Of a stretch of 64,000 nt of DNA, positions 1 through 8,600 are shown piece after piece. The stretch spans positions 62,001 through 126,000 of the forward strand of contig NZ_NDYP01000002.1 of NCBI RefSeq assembly GCF_002165775.1, read 5' to 3'. The DNA is from Campylobacter concisus (lineage in GTDB: Bacteria > Campylobacterota > Campylobacteria > Campylobacterales > Campylobacteraceae). A model generated the notes under the pieces. That model was not told the origin of the DNA. It ran no database searches and saw nothing but the letters and a program-made list of their open reading frames with translations. The first letter of the stretch is position 1. The number at the start of each line of letters is the position of its first letter. Both the position numbers and the translations under genes were made by a program.

Positions 1-99
1 GGCGCTGAGAGAATTTTATACTCAAACGACGGGCTTATCTACTACACGCCCGATCACTACGAGCATTTTTACCTGCTTTATGAGAAGAGGATGCAATGA
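1..99 (+). CDS. Barnase-like guanyl-specific ribonuclease, C-terminal fragment
   Basis: Frame 1 is open from the window edge to a TGA at 97-99, giving the last 32 residues of a protein. The tail contains RILYSNDGLIYYTPDHYEHF, which lines up closely with the C-terminal strand of barnase (RILYSSDWLIYKTTDHYQTF), including the catalytic His of the DHY motif. Family members are small extracellular or toxin-domain RNases that cleave after guanosine. The next gene overlaps its stop codon and encodes barstar, the dedicated inhibitor, which supports the call. The start, any signal peptide and any delivery domain lie outside the window, so it cannot be told whether this is a stand-alone secreted RNase or the toxic tip of a larger protein. 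Confidence 0.82.
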   Translation, partial: GAERILYSNDGLIYYTPDHYEHFYLLYEKRMQ

Positions 100-368
100 A
101 AAGCGTGATCTTAGATGCCAAAAAGATGCTCGAAAAAGAAAAAATGCATGAGTATTTTGCTAAGAAATTTGACCTGCCAGAGTACTACGGCAGAAATTTA
201 GACGCGCTCTTTGACTGCCTTTGCGAGATAAATGAGCCAACTCTTATAAAGCTAAAAAACGAAAATGCTTTGGATAGTGCCACAAAAGAGAGCTTAACCC
301 AGCTATTTCGCGACGTTTGCAACGAAAATGAGATGGTTAAATTTGAGCTTGTAAAAGATGAAAAATGA
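96..368 (+). CDS. Barstar family ribonuclease inhibitor (antitoxin/immunity)
   Basis: A 90-residue cytoplasmic protein matching barstar in length and core motif: LPEYYGRNLDALFDCL corresponds to LPEYYGENLDALWDCL of Bacillus barstar, the helix that plugs the RNase active site. It should bind and neutralise the RNase encoded just upstream. Its ATG overlaps the upstream stop (ATGA-type junction, 96-99), so the pair is translationally coupled, RNase first. Its own 3' end overlaps mqnA by four bases, so it lies in one transcript with a menaquinone gene. The acidic residues expected to face the RNase (for example in CEINEP and FELVKDEK) are present. Family assignment is confident; whether the pair acts in competition or in stress is unknown. 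Confidence 0.9.
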   Translation: MKSVILDAKKMLEKEKMHEYFAKKFDLPEYYGRNLDALFDCLCEINEPTLIKLKNENALDSATKESLTQLFRDVCNENEMVKFELVKDEK

Positions 369-1045
369 TATTTGGAAAAATTGATTATCTAAATTTACTC
401 CCATTTCACGTATTTTTAAAATCAGCCCCATTAAGCTCTCAGATAAAAAAGGCGATCGAGTTTAAAAAAGGCGTGCCAAGCAAGCTAAATAGAGCCCTAA
501 ACGCTAGAAAGATCGACGCTGCGGTGATCTCAAGCATAGCTAGCAAAAAGGCAAATTTAAAGAAGCTAAATTTTGGAATAGTCGCCAAAAAAGATGTAAA
601 AAGCGTGCTTGTGCGCAAAAACTCAGCCCCAAAGCCAGATCCTGCCTCAGCTAGCTCAAACGCCCTAGCCAAGGTGCTTAAACTAAATGGCGAGGTGATC
701 ATAGGCGACAGGGCGCTAAAGGCATACTTAAGTGAGGGCAAAGAGTGCTTTTACGACCTTGGTCAAATTTGGCACGAAAAGACAAATTTGCCATTTGTTT
801 TTGGTAGATTTTCTTACGTAAAAAATGGCTCGTTTTACAAAAAACTGGTCGCAAAATTTCTACAAAAAAATGTAAAAATTCCAAATTATATATTAGCCCA
901 GTATGCCAAAAGCCGCGACATAAGCGAGCAAGATATCAAGTGGTATTTGAAATTTATAAGCTACAAGATCGGTCCAAAAGAGCAAAAATCACTCAGAAAA
1001 TTTTTTAAAGAGTATATATTATTAAAAGCAGCAAAAAAGAATTAA
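365..1045 (+). CDS. mqnA: Chorismate dehydratase MqnA (futalosine menaquinone pathway)
   Basis: A 226-residue member of the DUF178/MqnA family, a periplasmic-binding-protein fold used as a cytoplasmic enzyme. MqnA removes water from chorismate to give 3-[(1-carboxyvinyl)oxy]benzoate, the first step of the futalosine route to menaquinone, which Campylobacter uses for anaerobic and microaerobic respiration. The N-terminus FGKIDYLNLLPFHVFL and the later DAAVISSIAS segment (the ligand pocket) are typical; the length is a little short of the usual 230-280. The start ATG overlaps the barstar stop by four bases, so it is translated in the same operon. The gene ends immediately before a strong bidirectional terminator. 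Confidence 0.85.
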   Translation: MIFGKIDYLNLLPFHVFLKSAPLSSQIKKAIEFKKGVPSKLNRALNARKIDAAVISSIASKKANLKKLNFGIVAKKDVKSVLVRKNSAPKPDPASASSNALAKVLKLNGEVIIGDRALKAYLSEGKECFYDLGQIWHEKTNLPFVFGRFSYVKNGSFYKKLVAKFLQKNVKIPNYILAQYAKSRDISEQDIKWYLKFISYKIGPKEQKSLRKFFKEYILLKAAKKN

Positions 1046-1088
1046 ATTTTTATAGCTTCTTAGCAGCTGCCAAGAAGCTATAAAATTT
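1045..1088. terminator. Bidirectional terminator between convergent mqnA and the Met/His-rich gene
   Basis: An 11-base perfect inverted repeat, TATAGCTTCTT (1051-1061) and AAGAAGCTATA (1072-1082), is flanked by AAATTTTT on the left and AAAATTT on the right, so either transcript would end in a U-run. The genes on both sides converge on it. Confidence 0.85.
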
Positions 1089-1719
1089 AGTGATGCATAT
1101 GCATATTAGTTGAGTTATCATCACTCATATTTTGCATCATCATATTCATATGCATCTCACCCATATTTTGCATCATCTTGTGGTGATCGTGCATTGGCAT
1201 ATCTGCTGGCATGTTCATCGGCATATTCATATGCATACCCATCTCACCGTTTTCAGCCTTGTAGCCAGTTATGGTAGGATCAACCATGCCAAATATCATA
1301 GCGACGTGTGCGACGACCAAGGCAAATATGAGTAGGAAAAAGTGAAGCTTTAGCTTTGCCTTTTCGCTTGCGTTTTTGTAGATCAAATTTAGCTCTAAAA
1401 GCGCGATGCCAAGAAGTGGTATGACGCTGATGAGATATGAGTAGACAGCGATGACATCGGCATATCCACGCCATTTTATACTTGGATAAATTTTTGCCAT
1501 AAAATAGATCACAAGAGCTGTAAAATAGACCCCAAGCACTATGCCAGCAAATTTGCCAACAGCCTTAAAGCCAGTATTTTTGCCGCTATCCATGTGATAC
1601 ATAGTGAGAAACTCCATCGCCACTAAAAGCTCCGTAAGCCCCACAGGTATCACCATGAAGAGGATTAGATTGTAAGGTTGATTGAGCGATAAAAGCTCCA
1701 TGTAGTGTGTCATTACCAT
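1087..1719 (-). CDS. Four- or five-helix membrane protein with Met/His-rich C-terminal tail
   Basis: A 210-residue integral membrane protein: hydrophobic segments at roughly residues 15-35, 50-75, 85-110 and 125-150, then an extramembrane tail. From about residue 160 the tail is almost only Met, His, Asn and Asp (for example MGMHMNMPMNMPADMPMHDHH and a final MHMHH). Such Met/His repeats are known in copper and silver handling proteins, so periplasmic or cytosolic Cu(I)/Cu(II) binding is a reasonable inference, not shown. The start at 1719 has AAAGGA six bases upstream. It is monocistronic, converging on mqnA and upstream of nothing else on its strand. I do not recognise a named gene; it resembles uncharacterised membrane proteins common in Campylobacter. 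Confidence 0.7.
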   Translation of the reverse strand: MVMTHYMELLSLNQPYNLILFMVIPVGLTELLVAMEFLTMYHMDSGKNTGFKAVGKFAGIVLGVYFTALVIYFMAKIYPSIKWRGYADVIAVYSYLISVIPLLGIALLELNLIYKNASEKAKLKLHFFLLIFALVVAHVAMIFGMVDPTITGYKAENGEMGMHMNMPMNMPADMPMHDHHKMMQNMGEMHMNMMMQNMSDDNSTNMHMHH

Positions 1720-1808
1720 TGTAAGTCCTTTGTAAAAAATTTAAAGAAGTTTAACGCCAAATTGCTAATAATCATAAAATATCAAGATAACAAATTTAAG
1801 CGGATGTT

Positions 1809-1841
1809 AAATTTACTCCTAGCTTGGCTAAGAGTAAATTT
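1809..1841 (-). terminator. Probable terminator after torD
   Basis: Long inverted repeat, AAATTTACTCCTAGC (1809-1823) against GCTAAGAGTAAATTT (1827-1841), with one mismatch and a 3-base loop, lying four bases past the torD stop on the minus strand. The A/T-rich stem base gives a TTTAA tail rather than a clean U-run. Confidence 0.6.
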
Positions 1842-1844
1842 AAG

Positions 1845-2558
1845 TTAGTCTTTAAACTCGTGTGAGATGACTGGAGAAAATTCTTCCCAATGAAGTTTGG
1901 TTTTGATTGTTGGCATCTTGCTTTGAAATGGCTCTTTCTTAAGAGCTGCCATAGCGACACTATCGCCTTTTGGCTTAGCCGGTGCTTCTACGTTTAGTAT
2001 AGAGCGTTCAAGATCAATGAAATCTTTTAAAATAATAGTATATGATTTAAAGAAATTTGCCTCTTTGTGAGCCAAAAGTAGCGAGCCAAACTCGTCTACA
2101 AATAAATTTAAGGTCTCAGAAAATAGCTTATTGCTAATATTTTTTGCATCATTAAACTCATCTTTTAAAAATGTAGCCATCGCTAAAAATATAAATCCAA
2201 CATAGTCCTCGCTATCTTTGCAAAGCTCGCTATCACGCCTATATGGGCTTAGTTTTAAACATTCAATAACCCTAAGCCTAGCTGCCCCGTTATCTCTGCC
2301 CTCTTCATAAAATGAGGCACTTAAAGGGATGTTTGTAAAGCCAAAAAGAACGTCATTTTGTTCTTTTGAAAATTCTTCAAAGCTAAATTTATCTAAATTT
2401 TTAAACGCAGCATCACTATCCTCGCTTAAAGGATTTGCACTTAAGTATCTTAACTGCTCTTTCCACCTTGAAAATTTCTCATCATTTGTGTAAAAAAACA
2501 TAGGATATGCTAGAAATTCGTAAAAATATGATCTTGCTTTTATGATGTTTTTATCCAT
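1845..2558 (-). CDS. TorD-family redox enzyme maturation chaperone
   Basis: A 237-residue all-helical protein of the TorD/DmsD family (cytoplasmic chaperones that bind the Tat signal of molybdenum or tungsten enzymes and proofread cofactor loading before export). Typical features are the N-terminal ARSYFYEFLAYPMFF helix and the FEEFSKEQNDVLFG and DELCKDSEDYVGFIFLAMATFL-like core (residues about 115-135), with YEEGRDNG between them. Its start overlaps the end of the poly-ferredoxin gene by eight bases, so the two are co-translated. Position beside the selA-selB-fdhA cluster indicates that its client is the Tat-exported formate dehydrogenase encoded at 8,819. The exact client is inference from context. 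Confidence 0.8.
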   Translation of the reverse strand: MDKNIIKARSYFYEFLAYPMFFYTNDEKFSRWKEQLRYLSANPLSEDSDAAFKNLDKFSFEEFSKEQNDVLFGFTNIPLSASFYEEGRDNGAARLRVIECLKLSPYRRDSELCKDSEDYVGFIFLAMATFLKDEFNDAKNISNKLFSETLNLFVDEFGSLLLAHKEANFFKSYTIILKDFIDLERSILNVEAPAKPKGDSVAMAALKKEPFQSKMPTIKTKLHWEEFSPVISHEFKD

Positions 2559-4224
2559 TTAATAAATCCTCTTTCATTGCGTTTATTTGGGCTTGAACCA
2601 TTAGTTTGGCCTTACAGTCAGCACAGCAGTAAAGTGCTTTTATCTTGACCCTATCGTTGCCAAATCTTGGTTGCATTATAGTTGCGATCTTTTCGACAGC
2701 TTTTTTAGTCGCAAACTCTTTTCCGCACTCAACACAGGCAAAAAGCTCATCTCTTGCCAGTTCATTATATGTAAAAAACTCAGGCTTAAGAGAAATTTTT
2801 CCAACCTCAAGGCTTATGGTATCTTTTTCAGCACAGCTTAGTTCGCAGTATCCGCAAGCTGTACAGACGCTTGGATTAAATAAAATCGAATTTGTCTTTT
2901 TATCAGCTACTAGCGCACTTACGTTACAAGCGCCAACGCAACTTAGACAAAGTGTACAGCTATCAGTGTTTATCTTGACATCACCGTATCTTATCATCTC
3001 ACCGCTTTTTACCACGCCAAGATCTTCGCTGCCTACTAAAAACTCAAGCCTTTTTGCAAAAATTTCTCTTTTTGGCAAGGCATATTCGTTTATCGTGTGT
3101 TGTGAGTCAGCTATAAATTTTACCTTTTTGAGTGATTCTTCAAGCTCGTTTTTATCTTTAGCGTGATAGATCGCCGTCTCTTTAAATTTAAGCTCATAAA
3201 TTTGATTTAAGATGCTAATGGCGTCTTTTTCGCCTTTGCCAAGAGTTTTGCTAAATAAAATCACACTCGCACCACTTTCTTGAAGCAATGTAAGTAGATG
3301 CGCTTGATTTAACATATGTGGTGCTAATATGAAAAAAGGTAGGACATTTTCAGGTAGGCTTATATTTAGCTCGTCTAAATTTGTTTCATTAGAGATTATT
3401 AGTGGAATTTTACCTTTGTAAAGTTTGGCAATAGTAGCAAATGAGTTTTGTGGCATAAGTGTAGAGTCAAGTGCGCCGCTAGGGCAGACGCTGATACAGT
3501 TTCCACAGTTTGTGCAATCTATTTGCGAAAAGACAAGGTGCTTTGTTTCATCCTCTTTTAATATCGCAACCGTTGGGCAAACTTCAGCACAACGTCCGCA
3601 AATTTCAGTCCTGCGCTCGTGATATTGACAGATCGAAGAATCGTATTGAGTTAGACTTTTGTACTTAAATTTTGGAGTTTTTTCATTTAAAATTTTAAGC
3701 ACAGCTTCGTCTTTTAGTCCAGATATTTCGTAACAGCCGCTTTGCTTTAGCATATAATCCCTTGCGTTTTCAACCAAGAAAAAGTCGCAATCGACCTCAA
3801 ATTCGTCGTTTGCTCTAAGTACTAAAACGCTTAGCTCACCAGCCGCACCGTATATAAATTTTACTTCAAAGTGCGTGAGTTCAATGACTTTATAGCCATT
3901 TTCTTTTAATAAATTTGCTAGCTCTTCGCGGCCTGAGTTGCTAACTATTACGACATTTTTGCCAACCTCTTTTTCATAATCGACATCCTTTGCCATCTCA
4001 AAGGCACTAGCTCTTGCCTCGTAGAGCAAAAGCGTGTTTTTAGCTTTTTCTAAGACGCTTGCGGTTGTATTTTCTAGATAAAAATTTATCTCAGGTGCGA
4101 TAATGTTTGCTTTAAGCTTTGGCGAGTTAGAAACTAAATATTCTTCCTTTTCGTTATTTATTTCTATCTGTTCATTTAGCATTAAAGTATCGTCAAAATC
4201 GTTATAAAAGCCAAATTCTTTCAT
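2551..4224 (-). CDS. Poly-ferredoxin (4Fe-4S) protein of the formate dehydrogenase locus
   Basis: A 557-residue cytoplasmic iron-sulfur protein. Four CxxCxxCxxxC-type clusters are visible: around CGRCAEVCP, CTNCGNCISVCP, CTLCLSCVGAC and CTACGYCELSC; the C-terminus adds a CVECGKEF...CCADC pair that could bind zinc. The first 200 residues are not ferredoxin-like and include VVIVSNSGREELANLL, a possible nucleotide- or NAD-type fold. The start is set at 4224 because AGGAG lies six bases ahead of that ATG; an in-frame codon six residues upstream has no such site. It forms a minus-strand operon with torD, divergent from selA. Electron transfer for, or assembly of, formate dehydrogenase is likely; the precise role is not established here. 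Confidence 0.8.
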   Translation of the reverse strand: MKEFGFYNDFDDTLMLNEQIEINNEKEEYLVSNSPKLKANIIAPEINFYLENTTASVLEKAKNTLLLYEARASAFEMAKDVDYEKEVGKNVVIVSNSGREELANLLKENGYKVIELTHFEVKFIYGAAGELSVLVLRANDEFEVDCDFFLVENARDYMLKQSGCYEISGLKDEAVLKILNEKTPKFKYKSLTQYDSSICQYHERRTEICGRCAEVCPTVAILKEDETKHLVFSQIDCTNCGNCISVCPSGALDSTLMPQNSFATIAKLYKGKIPLIISNETNLDELNISLPENVLPFFILAPHMLNQAHLLTLLQESGASVILFSKTLGKGEKDAISILNQIYELKFKETAIYHAKDKNELEESLKKVKFIADSQHTINEYALPKREIFAKRLEFLVGSEDLGVVKSGEMIRYGDVKINTDSCTLCLSCVGACNVSALVADKKTNSILFNPSVCTACGYCELSCAEKDTISLEVGKISLKPEFFTYNELARDELFACVECGKEFATKKAVEKIATIMQPRFGNDRVKIKALYCCADCKAKLMVQAQINAMKEDLLNG

Positions 4225-4378
4225 AGTTTCTCCTATTATCAAAAACAGGTTTATTTTAATATTAATGGGATTAATGGACTCTGAATTTTATATGTTCTTT
4301 TTTGCTCTAAGGTTTAATTTATAATATTTTTTATGTTAAAATCACGGCTTGGTAAAACTAACTTACTAGGAGCACGAA

Positions 4379-5704
4379 TTGAGCGTTTTAAGAGATATCC
4401 CACAAGTTGATAAGATCATAAAAAACGAAGCATTTTCAGGATTTGATATAAATTTAGTCACATTGCTTGCGAGGCAAATTTTAAATGAAGTTAGAGCTAA
4501 AATTTTAAATAAAAATGCAAATTTTGCATTGCAAGAAATAATAGATTTAATCCTAAACGAATATCATAAATTTAATGAATCAAGCCTTCAAAGAGTGCTA
4601 AATTTAACTGGTGTAACCATTCACACAAACCTCGCTAGAAGCGTCATAGATAAAGAAATTTTAAGCCGTGCAACTCCGGTAATCACAGGGTATTCAAACC
4701 TTGAATACAACCTAAAAACAGGCAGTCGCGGCAACAGATATGACTATATCGGTGAGATGATCGCAAGAGCATTTGGTTTTGAGGACGCTATCGTCGTAAA
4801 TAATAACGCAAGTGCTGTATTTTTGGTGTTAAACACCTTTGCAAAGGGCAGGGAGGTAGTCGTTAGTAGAGGCGAGCTTGTCGAGATAGGCGGTAGTTTT
4901 AGGGTGCCTGAGGTGATGGCAAATGCAGGTTGCTTTTTAAAAGAGGTCGGCACGACAAATAAAACTAGACTTAAAGACTATGAGTCGGCTATTTGTGAAG
5001 ATACTGCAATGCTTATAAAAGTGCACCGCTCAAATTTCGACATCGTGGGCTTTAGCGAAGAGGTTACAGCAAATGAACTAAGCAAGCTAGCGCGTGAGCA
5101 AAATTTAATAGACTATTTTGATCTTGGCAGCGGTTTTTATGGAAATTTACCGTTTAATCTAGACAAAAATGAGCCAGATTTAAAGCATTTAAAAGACGTT
5201 TCGCTAGTTAGCTTTAGCGGTGACAAACTCCTTGGTGCGGTGCAGTGCGGAATCATTGTTGGTAAAAAAGAGCTCATCGCAAAGCTTAGAAAAAATCAGC
5301 TTTTAAGAATGCTTCGCGTAGATAAAGTGATCATTTCGCTTTTGGCTGAGAGCATGAAAGCTTATTTAAATAAAGAATTTGAGCTAATCACAACACAAAA
5401 ACTACTTCACAAAAGCGCAAAAGAGCTTGAAAACTTAGCAAATTTTATAAATAAGAATCTAAAAACATCGCTAGAAATCGTTCGCACACAAACCTTTGTA
5501 GGAGGCGGTGCGATGCCAAATAAAAAAATTCCAAGCGTGGCTTTGGCGGTTAGTGGAGATGCAGTTTTAAATGAGCAGAAATTTAGGCAAAAAAAGGTAA
5601 TCGGCCGCATAGAAAATGATAAATTTTTGCTTGATTTAAGAACGCTTTTAGATGAAGATGTAAATGAACTAATAAAAATAATAAATGAAACGGAAGAAAA
5701 ATGA
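4379..5704 (+). CDS. selA: L-seryl-tRNA(Sec) selenium transferase
   Basis: A 441-residue PLP enzyme that converts seryl-tRNA(Sec) to selenocysteinyl-tRNA(Sec) with selenophosphate. The PLP lysine motif SFSGDKLLGAVQCG is present (Lys283), and so are the N-terminal LNLTGVTIHTNLARS and NNNASAVFL segments of SelA. Length fits the family. The start is a TTG at 4379 with AGGAG six bases upstream; no in-frame ATG gives the full N-terminus. selB follows with an ATGA overlap, forming a selAB operon directed at the formate dehydrogenase genes that need selenocysteine. The divergent 154-base gap to the poly-ferredoxin gene must hold both promoters. Confidence 0.95.
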   Translation: MSVLRDIPQVDKIIKNEAFSGFDINLVTLLARQILNEVRAKILNKNANFALQEIIDLILNEYHKFNESSLQRVLNLTGVTIHTNLARSVIDKEILSRATPVITGYSNLEYNLKTGSRGNRYDYIGEMIARAFGFEDAIVVNNNASAVFLVLNTFAKGREVVVSRGELVEIGGSFRVPEVMANAGCFLKEVGTTNKTRLKDYESAICEDTAMLIKVHRSNFDIVGFSEEVTANELSKLAREQNLIDYFDLGSGFYGNLPFNLDKNEPDLKHLKDVSLVSFSGDKLLGAVQCGIIVGKKELIAKLRKNQLLRMLRVDKVIISLLAESMKAYLNKEFELITTQKLLHKSAKELENLANFINKNLKTSLEIVRTQTFVGGGAMPNKKIPSVALAVSGDAVLNEQKFRQKKVIGRIENDKFLLDLRTLLDEDVNELIKIINETEEK

Positions 5705-7521
5705 GTTTAATAATAGGAACAGCAGGGCATATCGACCACGGAAAAACCGCACTTATAAAGGAGCTAAACGGCTTTGAGGGGGACAATCTTGAAGAGGAAA
5801 AAAAACGTGGCATAACGATCGATCTAAGTTTTTCAAATTTAAGCAAAAACAGCGAAAATATCGCCTTTATCGACGTGCCAGGGCATGAAAATCTAATAAA
5901 AACAATGATAAGTGGCGCGTATGGCTTTGATGCGTGCTTATTTGTAGTGGCTGCAAATGACGGACTTATGCCCCAAAGCTTGGAGCATCTTGAAATTTTA
6001 AATCTCCTTGGCGTTAAATCCTTGATAGTAGCGCTTACAAAGTGCGACCTCGTAGATGAAGCGACTATAAATTTAAGAAAAAAAGAGATAAGAGAGGAAA
6101 TTTCTAAATTTAAAAACCTGCAAATTTTAGAAATTTTCGCCATTAGCATAAAAGACAAGGTAAGTATAGATGAGCTTAGAAACTATCTCTTTACACTAAG
6201 GGCTAAAAAACGCGATGAGGACGGCGTTTTTAGATACTACATCGATAGGGTTTTTAGCCTAAAAGGTATAGGAAACGTCGTAACTGGTACTGTGATAGAG
6301 GGAAGTGTCAATAAAAACGAGAAGCTTTTTAACTACGACGCCGGTAAAGAGGTACTCGTAAGAAGCGTGCAAAGCCACGATGAATTTGTAGAGCGTGCAG
6401 GTGTTAGTAGCCGTGTGGCACTAAATTTGACAGGCATTGAGCTTAACGAGCTAAAAAAAGGACAGCTACTTAGTAAAAAAGGCTTCTTTAGAGGTTTTAG
6501 AGAGATAGACGCGGTCGTAACTGCTAAAAATTTGATCCACTCGCAAAACGTAACATTTTGCGTGGGCGCTAAAAATGTCCCTGCAAAGGTGCTAATACTA
6601 AGCCAAAAAGATGATAGCTACTTCGTGACCTTTAAATTCCAAAGCGATATGTTTTTGAAATTTGACGAGACTTTTGTTCTCATTTCAGACGCACGAGTGA
6701 TAGGTGGTGGTAGAGTGCTAAACCCCGTACTTGAGCCACTAAAAAAGGCTGGGAAAATTCTCTTTTTGGCAGCACTTTTAAAGTATGATTTTGTGGAGGC
6801 ATTTTCTATACTAAAAGATGCTCACAAAAATGGCTTTGGCATTATCTCGTCTTATCAAAGATTTGGCCTAAGTCACGAAGAGGCTGTGAGTGTAGCCAAA
6901 AAACTATCATCTGTTTTTGTTGATGAAAAGGCGTTAAATATTTACGATCTAAGTGCAGTTGAACGGATAAAATCAGTGGTTAAATTTATGATAGAGAAGA
7001 ATGAATTTGCTGTTTTTTCAGCTCAGAGTATAAGCTTGAAACTTACTTGGGCTAGCGTTAGTTTGGCTCAAAAGGCACTTGATGAGCTTGAGAGTATAAA
7101 TTTAATCGCCAAAAATGATGGTGTCTATACAAAAAAGGGCGTTGATATTAGCAAACTAAAAGTAAGGCTCGAAGAGAAAATTTATGAAATTTTAGAAAAT
7201 GGTAAGCTGGCCCCAACTGCACCATATAATATATATGATGAGCTGGAGATTGATAGGCTAAGTGGCGATAATGCTCTTAAAAAATTAACCGCAATGGGCA
7301 GGGTTGTAAGGCTGGAGCATAACCTTTTCATTACAAGAAATTCGCTAAAAATGGCACTTGATAAGCTAAGAGAGATCATCAAAAATCAAGGCTTTGTAAA
7401 TGTCACAAACGCCAAGGATGCACTAAATTTAAGCAGAAAATATGTAATCGCTTATCTTGAGCAGCTCGATCTTGAGAGTGACATAATGAAGCAAGGAAAT
7501 GACAGAGTCTTTCGTGGTTAG
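5701..7521 (+). CDS. selB: Selenocysteine-specific translation elongation factor SelB
   Basis: A 606-residue GTPase that delivers selenocysteinyl-tRNA to the ribosome at UGA codons followed by a SECIS hairpin. The G1 motif GTAGHIDHGKT, the G3 motif DVPGHE and the G4 TKCD are present in the first 130 residues. EF-Tu-like beta-barrel domains follow, and the last 200 residues have the winged-helix repeats that bind the mRNA hairpin. It overlaps the selA stop by four bases. The client UGA is 1.8 kb downstream in fdhA (9350-9352). The gene ends 53 bases before the DsbC-like gene. Confidence 0.95.
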   Translation: MSLIIGTAGHIDHGKTALIKELNGFEGDNLEEEKKRGITIDLSFSNLSKNSENIAFIDVPGHENLIKTMISGAYGFDACLFVVAANDGLMPQSLEHLEILNLLGVKSLIVALTKCDLVDEATINLRKKEIREEISKFKNLQILEIFAISIKDKVSIDELRNYLFTLRAKKRDEDGVFRYYIDRVFSLKGIGNVVTGTVIEGSVNKNEKLFNYDAGKEVLVRSVQSHDEFVERAGVSSRVALNLTGIELNELKKGQLLSKKGFFRGFREIDAVVTAKNLIHSQNVTFCVGAKNVPAKVLILSQKDDSYFVTFKFQSDMFLKFDETFVLISDARVIGGGRVLNPVLEPLKKAGKILFLAALLKYDFVEAFSILKDAHKNGFGIISSYQRFGLSHEEAVSVAKKLSSVFVDEKALNIYDLSAVERIKSVVKFMIEKNEFAVFSAQSISLKLTWASVSLAQKALDELESINLIAKNDGVYTKKGVDISKLKVRLEEKIYEILENGKLAPTAPYNIYDELEIDRLSGDNALKKLTAMGRVVRLEHNLFITRNSLKMALDKLREIIKNQGFVNVTNAKDALNLSRKYVIAYLEQLDLESDIMKQGNDRVFRG

Positions 7522-7574
7522 TATTCATTTACAAAAAGTAAATATAATCCGCCAAATTTTTTAAAAGGAAAAAA

Positions 7575-8315
7575 ATGAAAAAAGTGGTTTTGGCCTCAAT
7601 ATTAGCGGCAACTAGCCTAATGGCAGCAAGCGATAAGCAAATAGAAGATTTTTACTCAGAAGTTTTTAAAAATCAAAATATCGATGGTGTTAATGTAAAA
7701 GTCGTAGAACGCACTAAAATTTTAGATGATATAGAAAAAGTAAGCTTAAAATTTAGCAAAGGAGATATGTCTCAAGAAGATGTGACTTTTGTTAAGGGCG
7801 ATCTTATGTTTCCTGATGTTGTAAATTTAAAGGAGCAGAAGTCTTATTTAGCTGAAGAAAAAAAGGTAATCGCAGAAAAAGCAGCACTTGATTTAGTAAA
7901 ATCACTAGCTAAAATTTATAAAAAGGAAGACAAGGCAAATGTTATAACTCTTGGCAATGATAGTAAAAAGCCAACTCTTATCATGTTTTCAGATCCTGAA
8001 TGCCCATATTGTAGAGCCGAGCTAGCAAAAATCGAAACGACATTAAAAGACAATAATGTTGAAATCATCCTAACTCCAGTGCATGAACTATCGTCTTTAC
8101 AAAAAAGTGCTTTGATCTATAAAGATATAAAAAATGCAAAAAGTGATAGCGATAAGGTTAAAATTTTAAGAAAGTATTTTTCTGAAGATTATAACGTGGA
8201 TGAAAAAAATGTTAGCAAAGAAGAGAGCGACAAGATCGATACTTTACGTAAAAAATATTTCTCAGCCGGCGTTAGATCAGTACCATTTATCATAAACAAA
8301 AGTGATCTAAAATAA
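7575..8315 (+). CDS. Periplasmic DsbC/DsbG-like thioredoxin-fold protein
   Basis: A 246-residue exported protein with a Sec signal peptide (KKVVLASILAATSLMAAS) and a thioredoxin fold with a CPYC active site at residues 143-146 in FSDPECPYCRAEL. The cis-Pro loop is GVRSVPFII near the C-terminus. An N-terminal half of about 110 residues resembles the DsbC dimerisation/substrate region. It should act as a thiol oxidase, isomerase or reductase in the periplasm. Its position between selB and the formate dehydrogenase genes is suggestive of a maturation role but may be fortuitous, because a strong terminator separates it from fdh. GGAAAAAA precedes the ATG. Confidence 0.8.
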   Translation: MKKVVLASILAATSLMAASDKQIEDFYSEVFKNQNIDGVNVKVVERTKILDDIEKVSLKFSKGDMSQEDVTFVKGDLMFPDVVNLKEQKSYLAEEKKVIAEKAALDLVKSLAKIYKKEDKANVITLGNDSKKPTLIMFSDPECPYCRAELAKIETTLKDNNVEIILTPVHELSSLQKSALIYKDIKNAKSDSDKVKILRKYFSEDYNVDEKNVSKEESDKIDTLRKKYFSAGVRSVPFIINKSDLK

Positions 8316-8319
8316 CCTT

Positions 8320-8355
8320 TTCTAGGGATCTCTCCCTAGAATTTCTTCTTTTAAT
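8320..8355 (+). terminator. Intrinsic terminator after the DsbC-like gene
   Basis: Perfect 9-base stem TTCTAGGGA (8320-8328) and TCCCTAGAA (8333-8341) with a 4-base loop, followed by TTTCTTCTTTT. It lies just past the stop at 8315. The following 245 bases to 8600 are very A/T-rich and hold no gene; they must contain the fdh promoter, but I cannot single out a -10 box with confidence. Confidence 0.85.
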
Positions 8356-8600
8356 AAAAATTCTTAAATTTTAAAATACATTTAACTATATTTTTAATAA
8401 ATACTTAATAAATATAACTAATATTATATATTTACTTTTATTATTTTATAAATATGCTAAATTTACACAGTTTAATTCTAGGCTCTAAAAGCCCTGAAAT
8501 AGACTGTTTGCAATATTTTAGTATCTCTAAATATGCAAATTTTACATATTATGGAACCAAATTTCTCAAATTTTTAAGATTTGAGGGGCAAGGAGAAAAA

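Noticed and set aside
439-741. Minus-strand ORF inside mqnA and similar long shadows inside fdhA, pflB, serS and der
   Set aside because: They mirror codon bias of the real genes on the other strand and lack ribosome sites and family motifs.
8454-8600. Longer N-terminus for the small Tat protein
   Set aside because: No ribosome site there, and AAGGAG precedes the ATG at 8601, which places the twin-arginine motif at the true N-terminus.
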